64,000 nt of DNA from Fontibacterium medardense (GTDB lineage Bacteria > Pseudomonadota > Alphaproteobacteria > Pelagibacterales > Pelagibacteraceae): contig OZ249404.1 in NCBI GenBank assembly GCA_965235075.1, positions 310,001-374,000 on the forward strand, in the 5' to 3' direction. Below, piece by piece: positions 44,460 through 53,001 of the stretch. Made by a program: the position numbers and the translations under genes. Under the pieces are notes generated by a model, which saw only the letters and a program-made list of their open reading frames with translations, was not told where the DNA came from and ran no database searches. Position 1 is the first letter of the stretch. Each line of letters starts with the position of its first letter.

Positions 44460-44855
44460 ATGAAAATTACAGATCCAATAGGTGATATGATTACAAGAAT
44501 TAGAAATGGGCAAATGCGTGGTTTAAAAAAAGTTTCAGTTCCTGGTTCTAAATTAAGAAAAGCAGTTTTAGATGTTCTTCAAAAAGAAGGATTTATTCAA
44601 GAGTATACCGTTTCAAAAGACAAAAGTTTTGAAACAATAGAAATTAATTTAAAATATATGTACGGAGATCCTGTTATTAAAGAGATTGAAAGAGTTTCAA
44701 GACCAGGAAGAAGAATTTACTCTAGATCAGACAGTATTCAAAAAATTCAAAACGGATTAGGAATATCTATTATTTCTACTTCAAAAGGAATTTTCTCTGA
44801 CAACGAAGCTAGAGAAAAAAAACTAGGTGGGGAGGTCCTTTGTAAGGTTTCTTAA
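44460..44855 (+). CDS. rpsH: 30S ribosomal protein S8
   Basis: A 131-residue 16S-binding protein; DPIGDMITRIRNGQ opens it and GISIISTSKGIFSDNEAREKKLGGEVLC closes it. It has a clear GGAGGA ribosome site, nine bases after rpsN. S8 regulates the spc operon in E. coli at rplE; no copy of that site was identified here. Confidence 0.97.
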   Translation: MKITDPIGDMITRIRNGQMRGLKKVSVPGSKLRKAVLDVLQKEGFIQEYTVSKDKSFETIEINLKYMYGDPVIKEIERVSRPGRRIYSRSDSIQKIQNGLGISIISTSKGIFSDNEAREKKLGGEVLCKVS

Positions 44856-44858
44856 GAT

Positions 44859-45395
44859 ATGTCAAAAATTGGAAAAACACCTATTGCATTACCATCTGGA
44901 GTTACTGTTAAAGTTGAGAATAATAAAGTTATTATTCAAGGTGCTAAAAGTAAAAAAGAAGTGGTTATAGACCAAAGTATTTTAAAAGTAATAGTTGCTG
45001 ATAATAAAATTTCTCTTGAGCCCGTTGATAAAAAAAATGCAAACAAACTTACCTGGGGATTACATAGAAGCTTAATTAATAATGGTATTATTGGTGTATC
45101 AAAAGGATTCGAAAAGGATTTAAAACTAACAGGCGTTGGTTTTAGAGCTACATTACAAGGGAAAAAGATTATTTTTCAATTAGGATTTAGCCACGATGTT
45201 CATTATGATATTCCCGAAGGTATTGAAGTTGCGATAGATAAACAAACAGCAATAAAAGTTAAGGGAATTGACAAAGAATTAGTAGGAAAAGTATGTGCTG
45301 ATATCAAGTTTTTAAAACCAGTTGAACCCTATAAAGGAAAAGGAATAACTTCTTCTGATCAATTTGTTTTAAGAAAAGAAGGTAAAAAGAAATAA
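44859..45395 (+). CDS. rplF: 50S ribosomal protein L6
   Basis: A 178-residue protein with the duplicated L6 fold. MSKIGKTPIALPSGV and the C-terminal LKPVEPYKGKGI signature are complete. It lies three bases after rpsH. Confidence 0.97.
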   Translation: MSKIGKTPIALPSGVTVKVENNKVIIQGAKSKKEVVIDQSILKVIVADNKISLEPVDKKNANKLTWGLHRSLINNGIIGVSKGFEKDLKLTGVGFRATLQGKKIIFQLGFSHDVHYDIPEGIEVAIDKQTAIKVKGIDKELVGKVCADIKFLKPVEPYKGKGITSSDQFVLRKEGKKK

Positions 45396-45397
45396 TT

Positions 45398-45736
45398 ATG
45401 GCTAGTGATATTAAAAGGCAGAGCAGAATTAGAGGAAAAATGAAAAAGTACAATCCTACAGGATTGCGCCTTACCGTTTTTAGATCTTTAAAAAATATTT
45501 ATGCTCAAGTTATTGATGACGCTAAAAATCAAACTCTAGTTTCAGCATCTTCAGTTGAAAAAGCTATGGATAAGAAAAAAAAAATGGAATTATCAGTAGA
45601 AGTTGGCAAATTAGTTGCAAAAAGAGCTTTGGAAAAAGGAATTAAAGAGGTTTATTTTGACAGAGGTAGATATAAGTATCACGGTCGTATTAAAGCAGTA
45701 GCAGACTCTGCTAGAAAAGAAGGATTAAAATTTTAA
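45398..45736 (+). CDS. rplR: 50S ribosomal protein L18
   Basis: A 112-residue 5S-rRNA binding protein. RLTVFRSLKNIYAQVIDD and the end FDRGRYKYHGRIKAVADSARKEGL are typical. Two bases separate it from rplF and three from rpsE. Confidence 0.97.
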   Translation: MASDIKRQSRIRGKMKKYNPTGLRLTVFRSLKNIYAQVIDDAKNQTLVSASSVEKAMDKKKKMELSVEVGKLVAKRALEKGIKEVYFDRGRYKYHGRIKAVADSARKEGLKF

Positions 45737-45739
45737 TTT

Positions 45740-46237
45740 ATGAATACTCAATCAGAACTTAAAGAAAAATTAGTCGCGATTAACCGAATTACCAAAGTGG
45801 TAAAAGGTGGAAGAAGATTTGGATTTGCAGCTCTTGTTGTAGTTGGAAATCAAAAAGGTTTAGTTGGTTATGGGCATGGTAAAGCAAAACAGGTTCCTGA
45901 TGCCATTAAGAAAGCATCAGAAGAAGCAAAAAGTTCATTAGTTAAAGTTCCTTTAAGAGAAGGAAGAACTATACACCATGATACTTATGGAAAAAGTGGA
46001 TCTGGAAAAGTTCTTCTTAGAAGCGCACCGGCTGGAACAGGAATTATTGCAGGTGGAGCTATCCGAGCAATATGTGAAATGTTAGGTATGCAAGATATTG
46101 TTGCAAAATCAATTGGTTCATCAAATCCTTACAACGTTGTTAGAGCATGTATGTTAGCGTTATCAAAGCAAAGATCACCTAAAGACATTTCTATACTTCG
46201 TGGTAAAAAAATTAGTGAAGTTGTAGCAAGAAGATAA
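45740..46237 (+). CDS. rpsE: 30S ribosomal protein S5
   Basis: A 165-residue decoding-fidelity protein. The double-stranded-RNA-like domain has VVKGGRRFGFAALVVVGN and the S5 fold GTGIIAGGAIRAICEMLGMQDI. rplO follows after four bases; the rpmD gene usual here is missing. Confidence 0.97.
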   Translation: MNTQSELKEKLVAINRITKVVKGGRRFGFAALVVVGNQKGLVGYGHGKAKQVPDAIKKASEEAKSSLVKVPLREGRTIHHDTYGKSGSGKVLLRSAPAGTGIIAGGAIRAICEMLGMQDIVAKSIGSSNPYNVVRACMLALSKQRSPKDISILRGKKISEVVARR

Positions 46238-46241
46238 AATT

Positions 46242-46718
46242 ATGAAATTAAATACATTAAACGTTTCGCTTTATAAAAAAGCAAAAAGGTATGGTAGAGG
46301 AATAGGTTCTGGAAAAGGTAAGACTGCTGGACGAGGAGTTAAAGGTCAGAAAGCAAGATCGGGTGTATCTATTAAGAGTTTCGAAGGAGGTCAAATGCCT
46401 CTTTACAGAAGACTTCCTAAAAGAGGTTTTAACGCAATTATTAAAAAACATTCATACGATCAAATGATTATTAACTTAAATGATATTCAACATTTAATAG
46501 AGAAGAAGAAATTAGACACAACTTCTAAAGTTACATTGGATAGTCTTAGAAAAGTTAAAAATATTAAGAATAATTTTAAGAGATTAAAAATTTTAGGTAA
46601 TGGTGAAATTAAATCAAAAATTCAAATAGAGGCACATCAAATCAGCGCATCTGCTAAAACTAAAATTGAAAAAGCAGGCGGTAGCGTTAATTTATTGAAA
46701 CAAGCAGAGGCTAAATAG
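46242..46718 (+). CDS. rplO: 50S ribosomal protein L15
   Basis: A 158-residue assembly protein. The glycine-rich N-terminus GRGIGSGKGKTAGRGVKGQKARSG and GGQMPLYRRLPKRGF are conserved; IEKAGGSV near the end is also typical. It lies five bases before secY. Confidence 0.96.
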   Translation: MKLNTLNVSLYKKAKRYGRGIGSGKGKTAGRGVKGQKARSGVSIKSFEGGQMPLYRRLPKRGFNAIIKKHSYDQMIINLNDIQHLIEKKKLDTTSKVTLDSLRKVKNIKNNFKRLKILGNGEIKSKIQIEAHQISASAKTKIEKAGGSVNLLKQAEAK

Positions 46719-46723
46719 TTTCT

Positions 46724-48034
46724 ATGTCTAGTTCTTTTGGATCAGTAGAATCTTTAAAGCAAAATTCGTCTTTAGATGATCTTAAAAGAAGAATTTTTTA
46801 TACTTTATTTATTTTAATTATTTATAGGTTTTGCACCTATGTTCCTTTGCCAGGGATAGATGCCCAGGCATTAAAAGGATTGATCTCTGATAATCAAAGA
46901 TCATTACTTGGAATGTTCAATCTATTCGCAGGCGGAGCTGTATCGAGAATGGCAATTTTTGCATTAGGTATTATGCCTTACATTTCTTCATCTATTATTA
47001 TTCAATTATTAACTGGTGTTACAGACTATTTTAAAAATTTAAAAAATTCTGGAGAAATTGGAAGAAGAAAAATCACTCAATACACTAGATATGGAACAGT
47101 TCTTTTGGCGTTGGTTCAAGGTTATGGAGTGGCTGTTAGTTTAGAAAATTCACAAGGAATCGTTTTAGAGCCAGGTTTTTACTTTAGATTAGTAACTACA
47201 ATCACATTGCTAACAGGAACAATGTTCTTAATGTGGCTTGGCGAACAAATTACAGCGAGAGGCATTGGTAATGGTATATCATTGATTATTTTTGCAGGAA
47301 TTGTTGCTGAAATTCCAGGAGCGTTGGCATCTACTTTTGAATTAGGAAGAACAGGGGCTATTTCTGCTGGAGTAATATTAGTCATTATAACCATTCTTAT
47401 AGCTGCCATTTACTTTATTGTTTTTGTAGAACGCGCTCAAAGAAAAATTTTAATTCATTATCCTAAAAGACAGATAGGAAATAAATTGTACGGGGGAGAC
47501 GCTTCTCATCTTCCATTAAAAGTTAATACTGCTGGTGTTATTCCTGCAATTTTTGCATCAGCTCTTTTAATTTTACCAATTACAATTTCTAATTTTACAT
47601 CTTCTTCAAATGAAATTGTTGTGGGAATTACCTCTATGCTTGGACAAGGAAAACCCCTGTACATGATTATTTACGCAGCCGGTATAATATTCTTCTCATT
47701 TTTTTACACTTCAATAATTTTTAATCCAAAAGAAACAGCAGAAAATTTAAGAAAGTATGGTGGATTTGTTCCTGGTATAAGACCAGGAGAGCAAACAGAA
47801 CAATTTATAGATCAATTGTTATTGAAGCTAACAGCAATTGGATCTTTATATTTGGTTTTAATTTGTTTATTGCCAGAATTAATTATCGCAAATTATCCAA
47901 TTCCATTTTATTTAGGTGGAACTTCACTTCTTATCGTTGCTGTAGTTGCAATGGACACAGTTGCACAAGTACAAACTAGACTAATGAGCCAGCAATACGA
48001 AAGTCTAATTAAAAAAACAAAGTTTAATCGTTAA
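46724..48034 (+). CDS. secY: Preprotein translocase channel subunit SecY
   Basis: A 436-residue inner-membrane protein with ten membrane segments, the protein-conducting channel. It opens with the DLKRRIFYTLFILIIYR helix; the plug region follows YVPLPGID, and the cytoplasmic loops with RAQRKILIHYPKRQ (ribosome/SecA contact) and the C-terminal segment are visible. It works with SecE (23614). It overlaps adk by one base. Confidence 0.97.
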   Translation: MSSSFGSVESLKQNSSLDDLKRRIFYTLFILIIYRFCTYVPLPGIDAQALKGLISDNQRSLLGMFNLFAGGAVSRMAIFALGIMPYISSSIIIQLLTGVTDYFKNLKNSGEIGRRKITQYTRYGTVLLALVQGYGVAVSLENSQGIVLEPGFYFRLVTTITLLTGTMFLMWLGEQITARGIGNGISLIIFAGIVAEIPGALASTFELGRTGAISAGVILVIITILIAAIYFIVFVERAQRKILIHYPKRQIGNKLYGGDASHLPLKVNTAGVIPAIFASALLILPITISNFTSSSNEIVVGITSMLGQGKPLYMIIYAAGIIFFSFFYTSIIFNPKETAENLRKYGGFVPGIRPGEQTEQFIDQLLLKLTAIGSLYLVLICLLPELIIANYPIPFYLGGTSLLIVAVVAMDTVAQVQTRLMSQQYESLIKKTKFNR

Positions 48035-48687
48035 TGAATCTCGTAATTTTTGGCCCTCCAGGCGCAGGAAAAGGAACTCAGTCAGCAAAATTAGTTAAAG
48101 AATTCAATTTATTTCAATTATCAACAGGCGATTTACTTAGAGACGAAGTAAGTAAAAAAACTGAATTTGGAAATAAGATTGAAGAAATTATGAAATCAGG
48201 CGGCTTAGTTTCCGATGAAATTATAAATAACTTAATTGAGAATAAAATTTCTAATCCAGAATACAAAAATCGAATTATTTTTGATGGTTTTCCAAGAAAT
48301 ATTGAGCAAGCAAAAAGTTTAGACAATTTATTAAAAAAATATAATCAACAAATGAGTTTGGCACTCAATTTAAAAGTTGACAATCAAATTTTAGTTAAGA
48401 GAATTACTGGCAGAGTTACTTGTTCAGCATGCAATAAAACATTTAACACTTTTTTTGATCCACCAAAAAATTGCGACTTGAAAGAGTGCGGTCAAAGAAA
48501 ACTGATTACAAGATCTGATGACAATGAAGAGACAATTGTAAAAAGATTAAAAACTTATGATGAAAAAACTTTTCCAGTCTTAGATTACTACTTAAAAAAA
48601 GGAATAATGAAAAATATAGACGGAATGCAGGAAATTAATGCGATAAGTGATCAATTATTTACAATAATCCGTGCCGTACGCAGTTGA
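48034..48687 (+). CDS. adk: Adenylate kinase with a Cys-containing lid
   Basis: A 217-residue enzyme for AMP + ATP = 2 ADP. The P-loop is GPPGAGKGTQS, followed by STGDLLR and FDGFPRN. The lid (about residues 128-160) carries four Cys as CSAC...CDLKEC, the arrangement of zinc-stabilised lids. secY-adk is a conserved pair in alphaproteobacteria. A promoter for the downstream genes overlaps its stop codon. Confidence 0.97.
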   Translation: MNLVIFGPPGAGKGTQSAKLVKEFNLFQLSTGDLLRDEVSKKTEFGNKIEEIMKSGGLVSDEIINNLIENKISNPEYKNRIIFDGFPRNIEQAKSLDNLLKKYNQQMSLALNLKVDNQILVKRITGRVTCSACNKTFNTFFDPPKNCDLKECGQRKLITRSDDNEETIVKRLKTYDEKTFPVLDYYLKKGIMKNIDGMQEINAISDQLFTIIRAVRS

Positions 48688-48711
48688 CTTTGATAGCTTG
48701 ATTCATATAAT
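48684..48711 (+). promoter_or_regulatory. Near-consensus sigma-70 promoter before rpsM
   Basis: TTGACT (48684-48689) and TATAAT (48706-48711) are 16 bases apart. The -35 overlaps the adk stop codon (48685-48687). It would give rpsM-rpsK-rpoA-rplQ a transcript of their own within the long run; the 55-base adk-rpsM gap fits. Confidence 0.75.
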
Positions 48712-48742
48712 CGCATTTTTTCAAAAAATAGATTTTTAATTT

Positions 48743-49123
48743 ATGGCTCGTATAGCTGGAGTAAATATTCCTCAAAATAAAGTTGTTAAAACAGCTCTTA
48801 CTTATATTCATGGTATTGGAGACAAAACAGCAAATGACATTTGTAACGAATTAAAAATTGACAAACATAAAAGAACAAATTCTCTTACTGATGATGAAGT
48901 TTTAAAGATCAGAGAATTTATTGATAGCAAATATTCAGTTGAAGGAGATCTTAGAAGAAACGTATCTTTAGATATTAAAAGATTAAAAGATTTAGGAACT
49001 TACAGAGGATCAAGACACAGAAAAAGACTTCCAGTTAGAGGACAGAGAACACATTCCAATGCAAGAACAAGAAAAGGCAAGGCTATTGCAATTGCAGGTA
49101 AAAAATTAACTAGCATGAAATAA
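48743..49123 (+). CDS. rpsM: 30S ribosomal protein S13
   Basis: A 126-residue head protein. MARIAGVNIPQNKVVKTALTYIHGIG opens it, and RGSRHRKRLPVRGQRTHSNARTRKG is the signature. It is the first gene behind the internal promoter. Confidence 0.97.
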   Translation: MARIAGVNIPQNKVVKTALTYIHGIGDKTANDICNELKIDKHKRTNSLTDDEVLKIREFIDSKYSVEGDLRRNVSLDIKRLKDLGTYRGSRHRKRLPVRGQRTHSNARTRKGKAIAIAGKKLTSMK

Positions 49124-49127
49124 TTAA

Positions 49128-49601
49128 ATGGCTGAAGATAAAAATATTAAAGATAAAAAACCAAAAGCCGAAGGCGCTGCTGCACCAGCAAAAGACGCTA
49201 AGCAAGAAGGTGGGATAAAGAAAAAAATAAAAGTTAAGAAGAAAGAGAAAAAAAACGTCGTAAATGGGAATGTTTACGTAAATGCCACTTTTAATAACAC
49301 TATTGTTACTATTACAGATAAACAAGGTAACGTGATTTCTTGGTCGTCTGCAGGATCAAAAGGATTTAAAGGTTCTAGAAAATCAACTCCATATGCAGCG
49401 CAAGTTGCAGCAGACGATGCAGCAGGAAAAGCATTAGAGCATGGATTAAAAAATATTACAGTTGAAGTTAAAGGGCCTGGTTCAGGTCGAGAAACTGCTC
49501 TTAGAGCATTACAGGCTAGAGGTTTTAAGATTACCTCTATTAAAGATATGAGTCCTATGCCGCATAATGGCTGCAGGCCTCCAAAGAAAAGACGTGTTTA
49601 A
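49128..49601 (+). CDS. rpsK: 30S ribosomal protein S11 with N-terminal extension
   Basis: A 157-residue S11; the usual length is about 129. The first 40 residues are a Lys/Ala/Glu-rich extension; the core then runs from NGNVYVNATFNNTIVTITDKQGN to the end, with PHNGCRPPKKRRV. It lies four bases after rpsM. Confidence 0.96.
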   Translation: MAEDKNIKDKKPKAEGAAAPAKDAKQEGGIKKKIKVKKKEKKNVVNGNVYVNATFNNTIVTITDKQGNVISWSSAGSKGFKGSRKSTPYAAQVAADDAAGKALEHGLKNITVEVKGPGSGRETALRALQARGFKITSIKDMSPMPHNGCRPPKKRRV

Positions 49602-49625
49602 TAATAACTAAATAGGAGAAGTAAC

Positions 49626-50639
49626 TTGATAGATAAAAATTGGAAAGAACTTATAAAACCATCAAAATTAAATATTACGCAAAGTGATGATAAAAAACAT
49701 GCAAAGATTATCGCTGAACCTTTAGAAAAAGGTTATGCTTTAACTTTAGGAAATGCTTTAAGAAGAGTTTTATTATCTTCAGTTCAAGGTACAGCTGTAA
49801 CAGCTATACAAATTGATGGAGTTCTTCATGAATTTTCATCAATCGATGGTGTTAGAGAAGATGTTACTGATATCGTTCTTAACGTTAAAGCTTTGGCTTT
49901 AAACTTAAAAACTTCTGGACCAAAAAAATTAATTTTAGATGCTAAAGGACCTGGCGAAATTAAAGCGAAAATGATCGCTCCAAATTCAGACATTGAAATT
50001 TTAAATCCCGATTTAGTAATTTGTAACTTAGATGAAAAAACTAAATTTCATATGGAGTTAACGGTAAACACTGGAAAAGGCTATGTTCCTGCAGATAGAA
50101 ACAAAGCTAGCAATTCTCCATTAGGATTAATAGCTATTGATGCTGTTTTTAGTCCAGTTAAGAGAGTTTCTTATAATGTGTCGAATGCAAGAGAAGGATT
50201 AACATTAGATTATGATAAATTAACAATGGAAGTTGAAACAAATGGTTCTGTAACAGCAGAAGATTCTGTTGCTTTTGCGGCTAGAATTTTACAAGATCAA
50301 TTAGCAATGTTTGTAAATTTCGACGAACCTGTTGCTACAATTCAAGAGAAAAAACCTTCTGAGCCAGAATTTAATAGAAACTTACTTAGAAGAGTTGATG
50401 AACTAGAACTTTCTGTAAGATCAATGAATTGTCTGAAGAATGACAATATTATTTATATTGGTGATTTAGTTCAAAAAAGTGAAAGCGAAATGCTAAGAAC
50501 TCCTAATTTTGGAAGAAAATCTTTGAATGAAATTAAAGAAGTTCTTACTACAATGTCATTGTATCTTGGAATGGAAGTTCCAAATTGGCCACCAGAAAAT
50601 ATTGCTGAACTTTCTAAAAAATTAGAGGATAACTATTAA
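49626..50639 (+). CDS. rpoA: RNA polymerase alpha subunit
   Basis: A 337-residue subunit: N-terminal assembly domain with EPLEKGYALTLGNALRRVLLSS, and C-terminal DNA- and activator-contact domain with ELSVRSMNCLKNDNIIYIGDLV. It begins with TTG; this start is supported by AGGAGA placed seven bases upstream, and the expected MIDKNWKELIKPSKL opening. The rare start may limit synthesis. Confidence 0.97.
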   Translation: MIDKNWKELIKPSKLNITQSDDKKHAKIIAEPLEKGYALTLGNALRRVLLSSVQGTAVTAIQIDGVLHEFSSIDGVREDVTDIVLNVKALALNLKTSGPKKLILDAKGPGEIKAKMIAPNSDIEILNPDLVICNLDEKTKFHMELTVNTGKGYVPADRNKASNSPLGLIAIDAVFSPVKRVSYNVSNAREGLTLDYDKLTMEVETNGSVTAEDSVAFAARILQDQLAMFVNFDEPVATIQEKKPSEPEFNRNLLRRVDELELSVRSMNCLKNDNIIYIGDLVQKSESEMLRTPNFGRKSLNEIKEVLTTMSLYLGMEVPNWPPENIAELSKKLEDNY

Positions 50640-50644
50640 TAATA

Positions 50645-51085
50645 ATGAGACACAAAATTGCTCATAGAAAATTAAACAGAACTTCAGAGCACCGTAAAGC
50701 TTTGTTTAAAAATATGCTTAATTCTTTAATTAAGCATGAGCAAATTAAAACAACTCTGCCCAAAGCAAAAGAATTAAAGCCATTAATAGACAAAGTTATT
50801 ACTATTGGAAAAAAGAAAGATTTATCAGCTAGAAGATCTTTAATTTCAAAATTACAAGATGAAACTTCAGCAGAGAAATTAATTACTGTTTTGTCCAAGA
50901 GATACGAAAATAGAAAAGGCGGTTATTCTAGAATTATTAGAACAAGAAATCGTTTTGGAGATAATTCAACGATGGCGTACATTGAATTAGTAGATAAAGA
51001 TTTTAATGCAAAAGGACAAGATTCAGGTCCAGTTCAAAAAAAACCTGAGCAACCAAAGGAAGAAGCTCCGCAGCTAAGCAAGTAA
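50645..51085 (+). CDS. rplQ: 50S ribosomal protein L17
   Basis: A 146-residue L17. MRHKIAHRKLNRTSEHRKALFKNMLNSLI is the family start, GGYSRIIRTRNRFGDNSTMAYIELV the core end. A Pro/Glu/Lys tail of about 25 residues follows. It ends the ribosomal block; crcB starts seven bases later. Confidence 0.97.
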   Translation: MRHKIAHRKLNRTSEHRKALFKNMLNSLIKHEQIKTTLPKAKELKPLIDKVITIGKKKDLSARRSLISKLQDETSAEKLITVLSKRYENRKGGYSRIIRTRNRFGDNSTMAYIELVDKDFNAKGQDSGPVQKKPEQPKEEAPQLSK

Positions 51086-51092
51086 ACAATTA

Positions 51093-51473
51093 ATGAAGTC
51101 GTATTTATTAATTGCTTTATTTGGTGCTTTTGGAACAGTAGCAAGATTTTCAGTTGTACAAATTACTCCAAAAATATTTCAATCTACGTTTCCTATTGGA
51201 ACTCTCGTAGTTAATTTATTAGGTTGTTTTTTAATTGGTTTAGTTTCGGGAATATTAGATACAAAATTCATATCGATAGATGAAAATTTTAAAAATTATA
51301 TTACTATTGGATTTTTAGGAGGTTTCACAACGTTTTCTTCTTTCTCTCAAGATTTTTTTAATCTTGTTAATAATTCAAATTATTTATTAGCTTTTATTTA
51401 TATTTTTATTTCAGTTTTTTTTGGATTACTGATGTTTTATTTAGGAGACAAGTTTATTCATATTATTTCATAA
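51093..51473 (+). CDS. crcB: Fluoride ion channel CrcB/Fluc
   Basis: A 126-residue four-span membrane protein that expels fluoride as a dual-topology dimer. GAFGTVARF, FPIGTLVVNLLGCFLIG and GFLGGFTTFSSFSQD, which lines the pore, are all present. It is in the ribosomal transcript and has no room for a fluoride riboswitch. It overlaps the next gene by one base. Confidence 0.92.
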   Translation: MKSYLLIALFGAFGTVARFSVVQITPKIFQSTFPIGTLVVNLLGCFLIGLVSGILDTKFISIDENFKNYITIGFLGGFTTFSSFSQDFFNLVNNSNYLLAFIYIFISVFFGLLMFYLGDKFIHIIS

Positions 51474-52402
51474 TGGAACCTAAGCATATTTTTAAAATTG
51501 AAGAAGATTTTGAAAATATCCGTCTCGATAAATGGTTTAAAAAAAAAGTAAAACCTTTACCGCAGTCACTTATTGAAAGAATCTTAAGAAAAGGCAAAAT
51601 CCTTGTTAACGGCAAAAGGGTAAAAAGTTCATATAAAATACAGGTAAACGATGAAATTAAGATATATGCCGATATTGATAATGAAGACAAAATAATTAAA
51701 AAGAAATTTTCATATCTCCCTTCAAAAAAGGATTACGATTTAATTAAAAACAATATTCTATTTGAGAACGAGCACTATTTAGTCTTGAACAAGCCATATA
51801 ATTTAGCTGTACAATCGGGGACTAAAACAGGAAAAAATATTTTCGATATATTAAAAAATCATTCGGATACGGAATATCCAGCGCCTCATTTGGTTCATAG
51901 ATTAGATGCCGAAACAACTGGAATTTTAATTATTAGTAAAACACATAAAAGCGCAAAATTTTTTTCAGAATTATTTAAAAATCAAACTATAAAAAAAAGT
52001 TATTTAGCTATAGTGGATGGGGTACTAAATGATAAAAATGGTACTTTAAAAAATGAACTGAAATATATTGAAAATGATAAAGAAAAAATACATTTATCAA
52101 TTACTAATTATGAAGTTATTTCTGAGACAAAAGATTATTCGTTGCTATTGCTAAATCCTGAGACAGGAAGAAAACATCAATTGAGAAGACAGTTAAGTTT
52201 TATCAAACATCCTATTTTAGGAGAAAAAAAGTACACAAATAAAGGTCTAAATAAATCTAAAGAACTTCATTTAATGCTTCATGCTTATAAAGTTGAGTTT
52301 TTAATAAATAGCAAAAAAATTGTGCACTATGCAGAGCCATCATTATATTTTAAGAATTTTTGCAAGGAACAAGAGTTAACTTATGAATTAAATAACTTAT
52401 AA
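51473..52402 (+). CDS. rluC: 23S rRNA pseudouridine synthase, RluC-like
   Basis: A 309-residue enzyme with an N-terminal S4 RNA-binding domain (RLDKWFKKKVKPLPQSLIERILRKGKI) and a RluA-family catalytic domain: the catalytic Asp is in HRLDAETTGILII and a GRKHQLRRQL motif follows. The family member usually beside crcB in alphaproteobacteria is RluC; RluD is not ruled out. Its stop lies inside the convergent lipB gene (22-base overlap). Confidence 0.85.
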   Translation: MEPKHIFKIEEDFENIRLDKWFKKKVKPLPQSLIERILRKGKILVNGKRVKSSYKIQVNDEIKIYADIDNEDKIIKKKFSYLPSKKDYDLIKNNILFENEHYLVLNKPYNLAVQSGTKTGKNIFDILKNHSDTEYPAPHLVHRLDAETTGILIISKTHKSAKFFSELFKNQTIKKSYLAIVDGVLNDKNGTLKNELKYIENDKEKIHLSITNYEVISETKDYSLLLLNPETGRKHQLRRQLSFIKHPILGEKKYTNKGLNKSKELHLMLHAYKVEFLINSKKIVHYAEPSLYFKNFCKEQELTYELNNL

Positions 52403-53001
52403 AAGTTTTCTTTTATTGAGTTATTAATTTTTTCATCATTTGGAACATTGCATAAATCGGAAATGTTTATAATTCCTTTGTTAAATATTCCACAGGGTAC
52501 TATTCCTCGATAGTCAGATTTGTTCACATTTATATTTAAGGAGAAGCCATGATAAGCAATCCATTTTTTAACTTTGATGCCAATTGCTGCAATTTTATTT
52601 TCTTCATTATTATTTCTTATCCAGATGCCTATATTTTTAGGATCAGCAAATGATGAAATATTAAAATCATTGAGAACGGCAATGATCCATTTTTCAACAT
52701 TACGAACGAATTTTTTAATTTCCTTTTCACGCTTATTTAAATTAATGACAAAATAAACAATTTTTTGTCCAGGACCATGATAGGTGAATTTTCCACCTCG
52801 ATTTGTTTCTATTATGGGAAATAAATTAGGTATCAATAAATCATCATCAGGCGCACTTATACCTTTTGTATAAACTGAATCGTGTTCTAATATCCAGATT
52901 ATCTCATCCTCTATGTTTGCATGTACTTTTTCTACTTTTTTTTCTAAAAAATCCATTGCCTCCTTGTAAGGAACAGGTTTGTGAGAAATTTTAATTTCCA
53001 T
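52381..53001 (-). CDS. lipB: Lipoyl(octanoyl) transferase
   Basis: A 206-residue enzyme moving octanoyl groups from ACP to lipoate-dependent enzymes. RGGKFTYHGPGQKIVYFVINL carries the conserved substrate-pocket segment; the catalytic Cys is in VPCGI, and the Lys in the NKIAAIGIKVKKW segment. It is downstream of panC on the minus strand with a one-base TAATG overlap, and its end overlaps the rluC end. Confidence 0.93.
   Translation of the reverse strand: MEIKISHKPVPYKEAMDFLEKKVEKVHANIEDEIIWILEHDSVYTKGISAPDDDLLIPNLFPIIETNRGGKFTYHGPGQKIVYFVINLNKREKEIKKFVRNVEKWIIAVLNDFNISSFADPKNIGIWIRNNNEENKIAAIGIKVKKWIAYHGFSLNINVNKSDYRGIVPCGIFNKGIINISDLCNVPNDEKINNSIKENFYKLFNS

Noticed and set aside
51086..51092. 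Fluoride riboswitch before crcB
   Set aside because: Only seven bases separate rplQ and crcB, so no riboswitch can fit.
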